This document shows positions 1-8,230 of a stretch of DNA of 64,000 nt, in pieces; position 1 is the first letter of the stretch; each line of letters starts with the position of its first letter. Below the pieces are notes generated by a model that was not told where the DNA came from, ran no database searches, and saw nothing but the letters and a program-made list of their open reading frames with translations. The DNA is taken from contig NC_021191.1 of NCBI RefSeq assembly GCF_000389965.1, positions 4,155,501 to 4,219,500 on the forward strand, in the 5' to 3' direction. This stretch comes from Actinoplanes sp. N902-109 (GTDB taxonomy: Bacteria; Actinomycetota; Actinomycetes; Mycobacteriales; Micromonosporaceae). A program made the translations under genes and the position numbers.

Positions 1-402
1 GGCGGTCGAGGAGATCGCATCCGACGGGTCGAAGACCACCGCCTGGGCGGCCTGGAACACCGTGATCCCCTGATGTTGCTGGCGCAGGTGCACGGTGTGC
101 GCGCCGGAGCTGCTGGTCTGCACCACCGGGTCGGGCACGAACTCGACCGGCTGGGTCCCGGTGAGCCCGAGCAGCGGGCTCACCGTCCGCAGGTGCGCCA
201 GGGCGCGGGCCGGGTAGCTGCCGGGCGCGGCGGTGGCCCGCAGCGACTCCACCCGCGCGGCGTTGCCGGTCAGCGCATCCGTCGCGGCCAGCCGGGCGGT
301 CTGCGCACCGGGCAGCCGGGTGGAGACCTCCTGGGCCAGCGACCTCAGGCGCTGCTCGTCCGGCTCGTCGAGCGGCCGGCGGAGATCGACTTCGCGGCTC
401 AT
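1..402 (-). CDS. Secreted metalloprotease, FTP propeptide part (truncated by window edge)
   Basis: This is the N-terminal 134 codons of a protein reading off the left end of the window. Residues about 95-125 (TVHLRQQHQGITVFQAAQ) match the FTP (fungalysin/thermolysin propeptide) module that folds and inhibits M4/M36 zinc proteases. No HExxH catalytic part is visible because it would lie outside the window. There is no convincing signal peptide at the N-terminus, which is odd for this class. The ATG at 402 is chosen because GGGAGG lies about 8 nt upstream. It lies 63 bp downstream of the 228-residue protein on the same strand and is probably co-transcribed with it. Family assignment rests on the propeptide only. 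Confidence 0.6.
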   Translation of the reverse strand, partial: MSREVDLRRPLDEPDEQRLRSLAQEVSTRLPGAQTARLAATDALTGNAARVESLRATAAPGSYPARALAHLRTVSPLLGLTGTQPVEFVPDPVVQTSSSGAHTVHLRQQHQGITVFQAAQAVVFDPSDAISSTA

Positions 403-465
403 GAGTCCGCCTCCCTGAGAGGGGTGCCGGGCCCGGCCGGGCCCGGCACCGGACGGGACCGCCGG

Positions 466-1152
466 CTACTTGGGGTAGACCAGGTAGCGCAGCGGGATGT
501 TCTCCTGGACCTGCCAGGAGTCGGCGTCGATGATCGTGCTGGCGAAGGCCGCGTACGGCTGGCCGAGGTCGACGATGTCGGCCGACAGGTTGGCCTCGAA
601 CAGGATCGGCTTGCGGCCCGGCATCGGCGCCTGGAACCAGAAGTCGAGCACCGTGAACGGGTCCGCCGGTGAGGTGAACATGTCCTGGCGGAAGTCGTCG
701 GGGCCGTCGGTCACGTCGGTCAGGTTGACCTGTTCCATGCCGACCCGGTACGTCCGCCCGCCCAGCTGGACGGTCGGCTGCACGGCGAAGCCGCTCGGGA
801 TGTCGATCTCGGGGTTCACGAACATCACCGCGTAGATGACCGCGTACTCACCCCCGGCAATGATCTTGCTGGGCTGGTACGGCGGCGGCCCGAAGAACTG
901 GATCGGGGTGTACGCGTACAGGTCGAACGCCACATACGCGCCGACCGTGGGCTCGCCCAGCGTGGCGCCGGCCCGGCGGGCCTCGAGGCGGGCCTGCAGC
1001 CGCCGGTCGAGGCTGCCCTGCAGGCCGGCGCGGACCTGCTGGACCAGTCGTTCGCGGGTCGGTGCCGCCTTCTCCAGCAGGTCGGCCGGTGGTGCCGCCG
1101 GCGGAGCCGCTGCGGCCTTGACCGTGATCTCTTCCTTGGTGATCGTGGACAT
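466..1152 (-). CDS. Protein of unknown family, 228 aa
   Basis: I do not recognise this family. The first about 70 residues are Ala/Pro-rich then charged and helical. The remainder (YVAFDLYAYTPIQFFGPPPY onward) looks like a beta-rich globular domain with many aromatic residues and no cysteine. There is no signal peptide or membrane segment. The ATG at 1152 has a strong AAGGAGG site about 7 nt upstream. It is followed by the FTP-protease gene on the same strand, so the pair may form an operon. The function could be a substrate, inhibitor or assembly partner of that protease, which is inference from position only. Confidence 0.6.
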   Translation of the reverse strand: MSTITKEEITVKAAAAPPAAPPADLLEKAAPTRERLVQQVRAGLQGSLDRRLQARLEARRAGATLGEPTVGAYVAFDLYAYTPIQFFGPPPYQPSKIIAGGEYAVIYAVMFVNPEIDIPSGFAVQPTVQLGGRTYRVGMEQVNLTDVTDGPDDFRQDMFTSPADPFTVLDFWFQAPMPGRKPILFEANLSADIVDLGQPYAAFASTIIDADSWQVQENIPLRYLVYPK

Positions 1153-1210
1153 CGGAAGCCTCCTTCTCGCATCGCTGCCCGGGCACCCATCACGCCGATG
1201 CTGGCAGCGC

Positions 1211-1266
1211 CCGCTTAACCGGCGTGGTCGCGCGGCTTAGCCGGGGGCCCGGCCGGCGTTAAGCGG
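1211..1266. promoter_or_regulatory. Inverted repeat in a divergent promoter region
   Basis: CCGCTTAAC at 1211-1219 and its exact reverse complement GTTAAGCGG at 1258-1266 flank a related CGGCTTAGCC. They lie between the divergent 228-aa gene and the small CxxC gene. The spacing of about 38 bp could suit a dimeric or looping regulator. No regulator is assigned. Confidence 0.3.
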
Positions 1267-1353
1267 AGTGGCACACCGGTCCCGGTTTGACCCCCTCCAC
1301 CGTGGGCACCAGATCGCCACGCGGGGGACGGTCACGAGGAACGGAGGTACACC

Positions 1354-1590
1354 GTGGGTCCGCACGAGATGGTGGTGAGCAGTTCCGCCGAGACCGGCGC
1401 GGAGGAGTGGAGCTGCCCGAGTTGCGGGCGCCGGCTGCTGCTGCGCTGGCCGCCGCGCTTCGAGCGGGTCGTGCTGCACCCGGGCGACGAACGGGTGGTG
1501 CACGTCGGCGGGCGCGCCGTGCCGGCCATCGACCGGGTCACCGAGCAGGAGAGGCGCTGGCTGGCCGCGTACGGAATCGTCTGGGACTGA
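1354..1590 (+). CDS. Small zinc-ribbon-like protein with one CxxC, 78 aa
   Basis: The GTG start at 1354 is preceded by ACGGAGG at a good distance. The product is a small soluble protein with a single knuckle (WSCPSCGRR, residues about 19-27) followed by a basic stretch and a charged C-terminal helix. One CxxC pair could bind zinc only with a partner or as a dimer. It has no membrane segment. It lies convergent to the SARP gene with only 6 bp between stop codons. Function is unknown. Confidence 0.55.
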   Translation: MGPHEMVVSSSAETGAEEWSCPSCGRRLLLRWPPRFERVVLHPGDERVVHVGGRAVPAIDRVTEQERRWLAAYGIVWD

Positions 1591-1596
1591 GGCCGG

Positions 1597-2424
1597 TCAC
1601 ACCGATTCGTGCCGCCGGATGCGCCGGTAGAGGTCCTGGGTCTCCGGGCTCGGGTCCATGTCCAGGTCGCTGCGCAGGGCGCTGACACACGCCTGATGCT
1701 GCAGCAGGGCCAGGTGGGGTTGCCCCTGCCGGCTGTGACAGTGCATCAGCCGCCGGTGCGCGGTCTCCCGGCACGGGTCGTACTCGATGATCCGGCTGCA
1801 CAGGGTTGCGGCGGCGGCGTACCGCCCGACCTCGAAGGACAGACCACTCAGGTGGTCCAGCGCGTCGACATGCGCCAGCCGCAGCCGGTCCCGCAGGAGC
1901 ACACACCATTCCTCGTACGGGTTGTCGGCCAGGAAATCACCGCGGTACAGCCCGTCCGCGACCTCGTACTCGCGGATCGCCCGTTCGGACCGGCCGGCCA
2001 GTTCGAGGCAGCGGGCCAGGCGCAGGTGCCGGTCGAACTCGTCGACGTCGAGCCAGAGCCGCACGTCCGGGTCGAGCCCGTAGCTGTTGCCGTGAAAGCT
2101 GACCACCGGCCGCTCGGTCACCGTGCGCAGCGCCCGCCGGACGCCGTGCAGGGCCACGTTGAGACTGTTGCGCGCCGCCTCCGGGGTGGACTTCGGCCAG
2201 AACACGTCCATCAGCACCTCGCGTGAGGGGCAGGGACTGCGATGGGTCAGCAGGTATGCGAAGAGTGACCGGATGCGCCCGCCGTGCCAGGCGCGCACCG
2301 CTGCACCGTCGACGGTGGCGATGAACGACCCCAGCACGTGCGCCGCGAGCCGGGGATGCGCCGGCCAGTGGGACCCGGCGTTGGCCTCGCGGGCGAGCCG
2401 GCGCGACCGCGCGTGATCAGCCAT
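1597..2424 (-). CDS. SARP-type transcriptional regulator (wHTH + BTAD), 275 aa
   Basis: The protein has the two-part layout of Streptomyces antibiotic regulatory proteins. An OmpR-like winged helix lies at residues about 28-115 (HVLGSFIATVDG..., ARNSLNVALHGVRRALR). A bacterial transcriptional activator domain of TPR-like helices follows (about 125-270, ending RSDLDMDPSPETQDLYRRIR). Its length is typical of small SARPs without the NB-ARC/TPR extension. The ATG at 2424 has GGAGGTG 5 nt upstream. SARPs usually activate natural-product or peptide clusters through direct repeats. The nearest biosynthetic candidate is the peptide locus at 5.6-10.3 kb, with the LAL regulator between them. That link is inference. 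Confidence 0.85.
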   Translation of the reverse strand: MADHARSRRLAREANAGSHWPAHPRLAAHVLGSFIATVDGAAVRAWHGGRIRSLFAYLLTHRSPCPSREVLMDVFWPKSTPEAARNSLNVALHGVRRALRTVTERPVVSFHGNSYGLDPDVRLWLDVDEFDRHLRLARCLELAGRSERAIREYEVADGLYRGDFLADNPYEEWCVLLRDRLRLAHVDALDHLSGLSFEVGRYAAAATLCSRIIEYDPCRETAHRRLMHCHSRQGQPHLALLQHQACVSALRSDLDMDPSPETQDLYRRIRRHESV

Positions 2425-2762
2425 GCGGCACCTCCGTTGCTGCCGGGTCCCACGCTACGAGGGCTGCCGCTACGGGTCTACGGCGGATCGGCCCGGATCG
2501 GGTGTACGACAGTCCAGTCGACCGCCCCTGAACCAGCGTCAGTCCACTTTCGATCACAGTCCCAGCGACCGGCCGGAAAGCCAGGAATGTCAATTTGTCG
2601 ATTGCGGGGTAACTGTTGACAAAACGACAATAGTTTACTCTGAGTGGTTGCACCGATACGTTTAGCGTTGCAAGATGGGCACCGGGTTGCCGAAAGATAG
2701 CTATGCGTAATGGTTCAGCAACGCCTCACCGCGCGTCGACCGGCCTCCGGAAAGGTGTGCCC
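2425..2762. promoter_or_regulatory. Divergent regulator-regulator intergenic region
   Basis: This 338-bp spacer separates the divergent SARP and LAL genes. Its middle (2590-2665) is much more A+T-rich than the surroundings and includes TTGACA at 2616-2621, a plausible -35 element for the rightward LAL gene. I see no well-spaced -10 hexamer. CAGTCC occurs at 2510, 2540 and 2557 without helical phasing. No gene is supported here. Confidence 0.35.
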
Positions 2763-5738
2763 ATGTCGTTGACCGACCTCCCGGAACTGCCCGTGCTGGT
2801 CGGCCGTGACCGGGAATGTGCGGTCCTGACGCGGGCGCTGCAGCGGGCCCGGCAGGGGCAGGGCAGCGCGGTGTTCCTGACCGGGGCGGAAGGCGCCGGC
2901 AAGTCCCGGCTGGTGCTCGAAGCCGCCCGGTCGGCCCGCGCCGCCGGGCTGACCGTGCTGCTGGGCCGCACCGGCACGACCCGCCCGGCCGAGATGCTGC
3001 GCCCGGTCACCGAGGCTCTCGCACCGCTGTTCCGGGCCGGCACCGGCCGCACCGCCGGTCCGCACCTGCTGGCCGTGGCCGAACACCTGCGGCTGCACAG
3101 CGACCCCGCACCGGATGCGGCCCGCTCGTCCGCGGTGGCGCTGGGCGAGGCGGTGCTGCGGTTGCTCACCTCCACCGGCCAGGGCTGCCTGCTCGCGTTG
3201 GAGGACCTGCACGACGCCGACCCGCGCACCCTGGCCCTGGTCGAGTACCTGGCCGACAACCTCGCGGGCTACCCGGTCGTGGTGCTGTCGACGCTGCGCC
3301 GCGGACCGGGACCGGCCTGGAACCTGGCGCAGGCCCTGCAGCAGCGGTGCAGCGGCAGCATGCTCGGCCTGCAACCGCTGGACCGGCCGGCGGTGCGCCG
3401 GCTCGTGGCCGCCCACCTGGCGGTGGACCCGCGCGCCGTGCCCGACCCGGTGACCGAACAGCTGAGCCGGGCCAGCGCGGGCAACCCGTTCCTCGCGACC
3501 GAGCTGCTGCGGGCGATGTGCGACAGCGGCGCGGTGACGAGGACGCCCGCGGGCTGCCGGGTGACCGGTGACCTCGGCGTGCCGCTGCCGTCGACGGTGC
3601 TGCACTGGGTGGGCGAGCAGGTGCACCGGCTCGGCCCGGCCGGGCGGGACCTGCTGACCACCGCCGCCGTCATCGGCCCGCGGTTCCCGTTGCCGGTGCT
3701 CGGCCGGGCCACCGGTGTCGCCGATGACGTGCTGCTCAGCCATCTCCGCGCCGCGGTCGACGCCGCCCTGCTCAGCGCCGGGGACGACGGGCACGACTGG
3801 TACGCCTTCGCCAACCCGGTCGTCGGGCCGGCCCTGCTCGACCGGCTCACCCCGGCCGACCAGGCGACCACCGCGCAGAAGCTGGTGCGGGCCGTGCGCG
3901 AGCTGTATCCCGGGCTGCCCGGCGACTGGCCGGTCTTCGCCGCCCGGCTCACCCGGCTGGCCGGGGACCACCCCGGCGCGGGCCAGCTGATGCTGCTGGC
4001 TGGGCGGCGTGCCCTGCACGGTGGCCGGCCGGTGGCCGCCACCGCTCTGCTGACCGAGGCCTGGCAGCTGGTGGCTACCGCACCCGACCTCCGGCTGCGC
4101 GTCGACGTGCTGCACGAGCTGCTGTTCGCGCTGGCCGAGACCGGGGAGGCCGGGCGTGGCCTGGAACACCGGGACAGCCTGGCCGACCTGTGCGACCCGG
4201 CCGTCCCGCTGGACCGGCTGGCCGCCGTGCACGTCCAGTTCGCCCGGCTGACCGCCATGGCCGGTCGGCCCGCCGAGGCGGCCGGGCATCTCGACACCGC
4301 CCGCAAGCTGCTCGGACCGGCCGCGCCCGACCGGCTGACGGCCACGGTGGACGCGGTCGCGGCGCTGCTCGTGGTGGATCCGCCACCGCACTCCGCACAG
4401 CTGGCCCAGCAGGCAGTGGAGAAAGCGGGCCGGGCCGGGCTGCCCGCGGTGGCCTGCCTGGGCTGGCAGGCGCGCGGACAGCTGGCCCGGCGCACCGGCC
4501 CGGCCGGTGCCGAGTTCTGCTTCACCCAGATGCGGCTGCTCGCCGAACGCCATCACCTGCCGCTGTGGCGGATGCACAGCGCGGTGCTGCTGGCCGAGCA
4601 GCGGTGGCTGGAGACCGGCGACGCCGCGGGGCTGCACGAGCTGGCCGGGCCGACCTACCGGTTCGGGGCCCAGGCGCTGCACCACACGGTGATCGGCCTG
4701 CTCGCCTGGGATGCCGTGCTGCGCGCCGACTACCCGGCGGCGCAGCGGCTCGTCGACCAGAGCGCGGACACCGTACGCCGGCTGGGCCTGGCCGACGCGG
4801 CCCGGCGGCTGGCGTTCGTCACCGCGGTGTCGGCGGCGCACCGCGGTGACCGTACCGGGCTGGAAACCGCCCACGCCGCCCTCGACGACGGCCCGGACGC
4901 CCCGTTCCTGGCCCTGACCCACGGCATGGCCCGGGCCGTGTACGCGCTGCTGGAGGACGACGAGCCGGGCGCGCGCCGCGAGCTGACGACCGCCGAGCGG
5001 CTGGACGCGCAGCGGCCGGGCCCGTACCCGCTGACCGGGCGGCACGGCCTCGCGCTGCTGCTGGACGTCCTCGGCGGAGCTGCCGCCGAGGAGCGCTGGG
5101 AGCGGGAGAGTCAGGGCGCCGCGCGGCTGCACTGGAACCGGCACTTCGTGCTGCTCGCCGAGGCGGTGCGACGGGGCCGGCAGGGTGATGCGGCCGGTGC
5201 CGCGGCGGTCGCCGAGTCGGTGCGCACCCACGAGCACGCCTTCCCGCTGCTCGTCCATCTCGGTCTGCGGCTGGTGGCCGAGGCCGCCCGGCGGGACCGC
5301 TGGGGTGACCCGGTGCGCTGGCTGCGCGACGCCGAGGACTTCTTCGTCCGCGCCGACGCCGACGCCTCCGCCCGCGCCTGCCGCTCCCAGCTGCGCCGGT
5401 GCGGGGCGGTCGTGCCGCACCGGGGCCGCTCCAGCCGGGTGCCCGCCGCGCTGCGCTCGGTCGGGGTCACCGACCGGGAGTACGAGGTGCTGCAGCTGAT
5501 GGCCGAGTGGTCGGACAACAGGGGGATAGCCAGCAAGCTGTTCATCTCGCCGCGCACGGTCGAGAAGCACGTCGCCAGCCTGATCGCCAAGACCGAGCAG
5601 ACCAACCGGACAGCGTTAAGCCGGTACGCCGCCCGGCTCGTCGCCCAGGCCGAGCCGGTCGACGGCCCGGTAGCCGCCGCCGAACAGCACCGCCGGGTCG
5701 GCGTCGGTCCGGAGGCCGACCCGGACCGGGGTGCCTAG
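2763..5738 (+). CDS. LAL-family LuxR regulator with AAA/STAND ATPase domain, 991 aa
   Basis: This is a large ATP-binding LuxR regulator. A Walker A motif (TGAEGAGKSRLVLE) lies at about residues 39-53 and Walker B-like LLALEDLHDADP near 145-155. A long helical TPR-like middle follows, and a C-terminal LuxR helix-turn-helix spans about 898-965 (TDREYEVLQLMAEWSDNRGI, SPRTVEKHVASL). The ATG at 2763 is chosen over the upstream in-frame ATG at 2703 because GGAAAGG lies 9 nt before it and homology begins there. The C-terminal tail overlaps the convergent flavin-reductase gene by about 120 bp. Codon 5616-5618 is a rare TTA leucine inside the DNA-binding region, which in streptomycetes makes translation depend on the bldA tRNA. 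Confidence 0.88.
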   Translation: MSLTDLPELPVLVGRDRECAVLTRALQRARQGQGSAVFLTGAEGAGKSRLVLEAARSARAAGLTVLLGRTGTTRPAEMLRPVTEALAPLFRAGTGRTAGPHLLAVAEHLRLHSDPAPDAARSSAVALGEAVLRLLTSTGQGCLLALEDLHDADPRTLALVEYLADNLAGYPVVVLSTLRRGPGPAWNLAQALQQRCSGSMLGLQPLDRPAVRRLVAAHLAVDPRAVPDPVTEQLSRASAGNPFLATELLRAMCDSGAVTRTPAGCRVTGDLGVPLPSTVLHWVGEQVHRLGPAGRDLLTTAAVIGPRFPLPVLGRATGVADDVLLSHLRAAVDAALLSAGDDGHDWYAFANPVVGPALLDRLTPADQATTAQKLVRAVRELYPGLPGDWPVFAARLTRLAGDHPGAGQLMLLAGRRALHGGRPVAATALLTEAWQLVATAPDLRLRVDVLHELLFALAETGEAGRGLEHRDSLADLCDPAVPLDRLAAVHVQFARLTAMAGRPAEAAGHLDTARKLLGPAAPDRLTATVDAVAALLVVDPPPHSAQLAQQAVEKAGRAGLPAVACLGWQARGQLARRTGPAGAEFCFTQMRLLAERHHLPLWRMHSAVLLAEQRWLETGDAAGLHELAGPTYRFGAQALHHTVIGLLAWDAVLRADYPAAQRLVDQSADTVRRLGLADAARRLAFVTAVSAAHRGDRTGLETAHAALDDGPDAPFLALTHGMARAVYALLEDDEPGARRELTTAERLDAQRPGPYPLTGRHGLALLLDVLGGAAAEERWERESQGAARLHWNRHFVLLAEAVRRGRQGDAAGAAAVAESVRTHEHAFPLLVHLGLRLVAEAARRDRWGDPVRWLRDAEDFFVRADADASARACRSQLRRCGAVVPHRGRSSRVPAALRSVGVTDREYEVLQLMAEWSDNRGIASKLFISPRTVEKHVASLIAKTEQTNRTALSRYAARLVAQAEPVDGPVAAAEQHRRVGVGPEADPDRGA

Positions 5739-6143
5739 CACGAGCACGTGATCGGCGACCGCGATCGTGCGCGCCACCGTGCACGTGGCGGCGGCCAGCG
5801 CACCGTCGAGCACCGGCACGCCGTCCACCATCCGGTGCGCGACCCCGGCGAACCGGTCGGGCAGCGGCGCGGCGAACCGGTCGGCGAGCCGGGCCTGCCG
5901 GCGGGTCAGCAGGTTGACCCCGAACACGCCGGTGGTCTCGACGGCGGCCAGCGTGCGACTGGTGGTGGCGAGCGACACCAGCAGCAGCGGCGGATCCAGC
6001 GACACCGACGTGAACGCGTTGACCGTGCACCCGGCGGCCCGCCCGGCCACTGCGCCGGTGACCACCGCCACCCCGGTGGCCCAGCTGCGCATGAAGGTGC
6101 GCAGCTCGGCCCCCTCGGTCACGGACCACGCGGCGGTGGTCAT
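5616..6143 (-). CDS. Flavin reductase (HpaC/FRP-like), 175 aa
   Basis: This is a single flavin-reductase split-barrel domain with the usual N-terminal block (FMRSWATGVAVVTGAVAGR, then SVSLDPPLLLVSLATTS) and later GVAHRMVDGVPVLDGALA. Members reduce FMN or FAD with NAD(P)H and pass the flavin to a partner enzyme. The ATG at 6141-6143 overlaps the stop of the upstream TPR gene as ATGA, so translation is probably coupled. This makes it the last gene of the peptide operon. It could supply reduced flavin to the EpiD-like flavoprotein encoded nearby or act on the peptide, which is inference. Its TAA stop is the complement of the TTA codon in the convergent LAL gene. Confidence 0.85.
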   Translation of the reverse strand: MTTAAWSVTEGAELRTFMRSWATGVAVVTGAVAGRAAGCTVNAFTSVSLDPPLLLVSLATTSRTLAAVETTGVFGVNLLTRRQARLADRFAAPLPDRFAGVAHRMVDGVPVLDGALAAATCTVARTIAVADHVLVLGTPVRVGLRTDADPAVLFGGGYRAVDRLGLGDEPGGVPA

Positions 6144-8230
6144 CGGGTGGCCGGGCCGGACTGCCCGGCGGGGATCGGCTCCAGCGCCGGGCCGCCGGTC
6201 CCGATCAGCTCGGTGCGGCACCGGGCCTGGCGTTCCAGCAGCTCGTCGCGGTCGGCGCCGGGCAGCTCCAAGGCCCGGGTGTAGTCCTGCTCGGCCGCCG
6301 CCCAGCGCCGCGCCGCCTCGTGCACGAAGCCACGGTTGTAGAGCAGGTCCGGGTTGTCCGGCTCGACGTCGAGCGCGGCGGTCAGGTCACGCACGGCGGT
6401 GTCCGGGTCGCCGCTGTCGAAGGCCAGGGTGGCCCGGCTGGCCAGCGCGGCGACCAGGGCCGGGTCCGCGGCCAGGGCCCGGTCGAAGGACTCGCGAGCG
6501 GCGCCGGGCTGCCCGTCGGCCAGCGCCAGCAGCCCCCGCAGGTGCAGCAACCGCGGCTCGTCCGGGTGCAGCTCCAGCCCCTCCTCGACATAGCCGCGGG
6601 CCCGCTGCGGCGCACCCTCGTCGAGCAGCAGGCTGATCACGTTGACCCGGGCGTCGAGCTGGTCCGGTTCCAGCTCGACCACATAGCCGAAGTCGCTGAT
6701 GGCCCCGGCGCTGTCGCCCAGCTCGGCGCGCAGGTCGGCGCGGTTGTAGTACAGCTCGTAGAACGGCGGCGACAGGCTGATCGCGGTGTCGCAGTCGGCG
6801 ATCGCGCCGGTGATGTCCCCCAGGCGGCGCCGCGCGTCGGCCCGGTCGAAGTAGTAGTCGGCGTAGTTCGGGTCCAGCTCGATCACCTTGCTCAGGTCGG
6901 CCAGCGCCTCCGCCAGCCGGCCCAGCGCCAGGTACGCCTTGCCCCGGTTGTGCACCAGCACCGAGCGGTGCAGCCGGTGCTTGTCGCCCGGCAGCTCCTG
7001 GTCCAGCCGGCGCAGGCCCTCGTCGACCAGCCGCAGCGCCGCGGGCACCCGGCCCAGCCGCATCTCGATCAGCGCCAGCCCGTTGTTCTGGAACACCGAG
7101 TGGAAGGCGCGCTTCTCCAGGTCGGGCAGGAGCGAGGCGATCGCGATGGAGTTGTTGATGTAGCCGCGGGCCAGGTGGTGGTCCTTGATCGCGTCCGGGT
7201 GGAACCGGGTGTACAGCATCGCCAGCGCGTAGCCGGTGGACATCTGCAGCTCCGGGTCGGAGTAGCGGCTGCGCAGGTCCAGATAGGTCGGCTCGGCCTC
7301 GGTGGTCCGGCCCAGCACCACCATGGCCGAGCTGGCCCGGGTGCTGAGCAGCCAGAACAGCCGCATCTGGGTGTCCGGGTCGACCAGCGCGCGGCCGCGG
7401 GTGCCGTAGTCGATCACCGCGTGGTAGTAGCCCATGGCGCCGCAGTGCCGGGCTGCCTCGTACAGGGCGTCGGCACCGGCACCGGCCGGGTCGCTGCCGT
7501 GCTCCAGGTGCCAGGGGATCGCACCCAGCTCCAGGCTGTACTCGTCACGCTCGCGCAACGCCGCGGCCCGCGCGTCGTGCAGCGCCCGGCGGAGCTGCGG
7601 GTCGGCCCGCTCGTACGCGGCCCGCTCGGCCGGGTCGGTCGAGGTGCCGTCCGCTTCCACGTACGCCCGCAGCAGCTGGTCCGCGTCCCGGTCGTCCCCA
7701 CCGGCCGGGGCGGGCCCGTCGGGCAGCCGCTCGGCGTACCGGTCCAGCGCCGCCGCGAGCTCGGGCAGCAACCCGGTGCCGTCCGTCTCGACGGTCACGT
7801 GGACCCGCCCGGGGTCGGCCCGGCGCAGCAGGATGGCGAGGAACTCCTGGTCGGTCGGGTCGGCCTGGTCCACCCGGGCGAAGGTGATCTCGAGCGGGGT
7901 GGTTCCCGCGTACCTGATCAGGAACTCGGTGGCACCGTGCGCCAGCCGCCGGGTGCGGTTGGCCGGGTAGATGCGGGTGCGTTCCTCCGGCACCGCCAGC
8001 GACGTCAGGGTCTCCGGCGCGGCGTCGATCCGGCCGCGCAGCTCGGGGGCGGCCGAGAGGATCTCGGTCAGGTGGTGCCGGACCAGCTCCGGGCGGTCCT
8101 CGCCGGCCTGCGGCACGAGCAGCCGCAGCACGGTGCCCAGCCCGGTGTACGGCCCCCGCAGCGCCCGGTGGCTGTCGGCGACGATCCCGGTGCGCGCCGA
8201 CCGGCCGGTCTGCCAGTGATGTCTGATCAT
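6140..8230 (-). CDS. TPR-repeat protein with degenerate STAND-like N-terminal region, 696 aa
   Basis: The C-terminal half (about 330-680) is a run of tetratricopeptide repeats (KAYLALGRLAEALADLSKVI, YYNRADLRAELGDSAGAISD, LLYNRGFVHEAARRWAAAEQ), a protein-binding scaffold. The first about 200 residues resemble the region around an ATPase domain of STAND regulators (SLAVPEERTRIYPANRTRRL; VDQADPTDQEFLAILLRR), but I see no P-loop, so ATP hydrolysis is unlikely. There is no HTH and no membrane segment. ATGA overlaps at both ends couple it to the PqqD/M50 gene upstream and the flavin reductase downstream. In this setting it probably holds peptide or enzymes together. The specific role is unknown. 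Confidence 0.75.
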   Translation of the reverse strand: MIRHHWQTGRSARTGIVADSHRALRGPYTGLGTVLRLLVPQAGEDRPELVRHHLTEILSAAPELRGRIDAAPETLTSLAVPEERTRIYPANRTRRLAHGATEFLIRYAGTTPLEITFARVDQADPTDQEFLAILLRRADPGRVHVTVETDGTGLLPELAAALDRYAERLPDGPAPAGGDDRDADQLLRAYVEADGTSTDPAERAAYERADPQLRRALHDARAAALRERDEYSLELGAIPWHLEHGSDPAGAGADALYEAARHCGAMGYYHAVIDYGTRGRALVDPDTQMRLFWLLSTRASSAMVVLGRTTEAEPTYLDLRSRYSDPELQMSTGYALAMLYTRFHPDAIKDHHLARGYINNSIAIASLLPDLEKRAFHSVFQNNGLALIEMRLGRVPAALRLVDEGLRRLDQELPGDKHRLHRSVLVHNRGKAYLALGRLAEALADLSKVIELDPNYADYYFDRADARRRLGDITGAIADCDTAISLSPPFYELYYNRADLRAELGDSAGAISDFGYVVELEPDQLDARVNVISLLLDEGAPQRARGYVEEGLELHPDEPRLLHLRGLLALADGQPGAARESFDRALAADPALVAALASRATLAFDSGDPDTAVRDLTAALDVEPDNPDLLYNRGFVHEAARRWAAAEQDYTRALELPGADRDELLERQARCRTELIGTGGPALEPIPAGQSGPATR

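Noticed and set aside
2616..2641. Complete sigma-70-type promoter for the LAL gene
   Set aside because: TTGACA is present but no -10 hexamer lies at 16-18 bp, so only a partial element is reported.
2715..5570. 951-codon open frame antisense to the LAL gene
   Set aside because: It is a mirror of codon bias in a very G+C-rich gene; the translation is low-complexity and has no domain, while the sense strand has clear ATPase and LuxR motifs.
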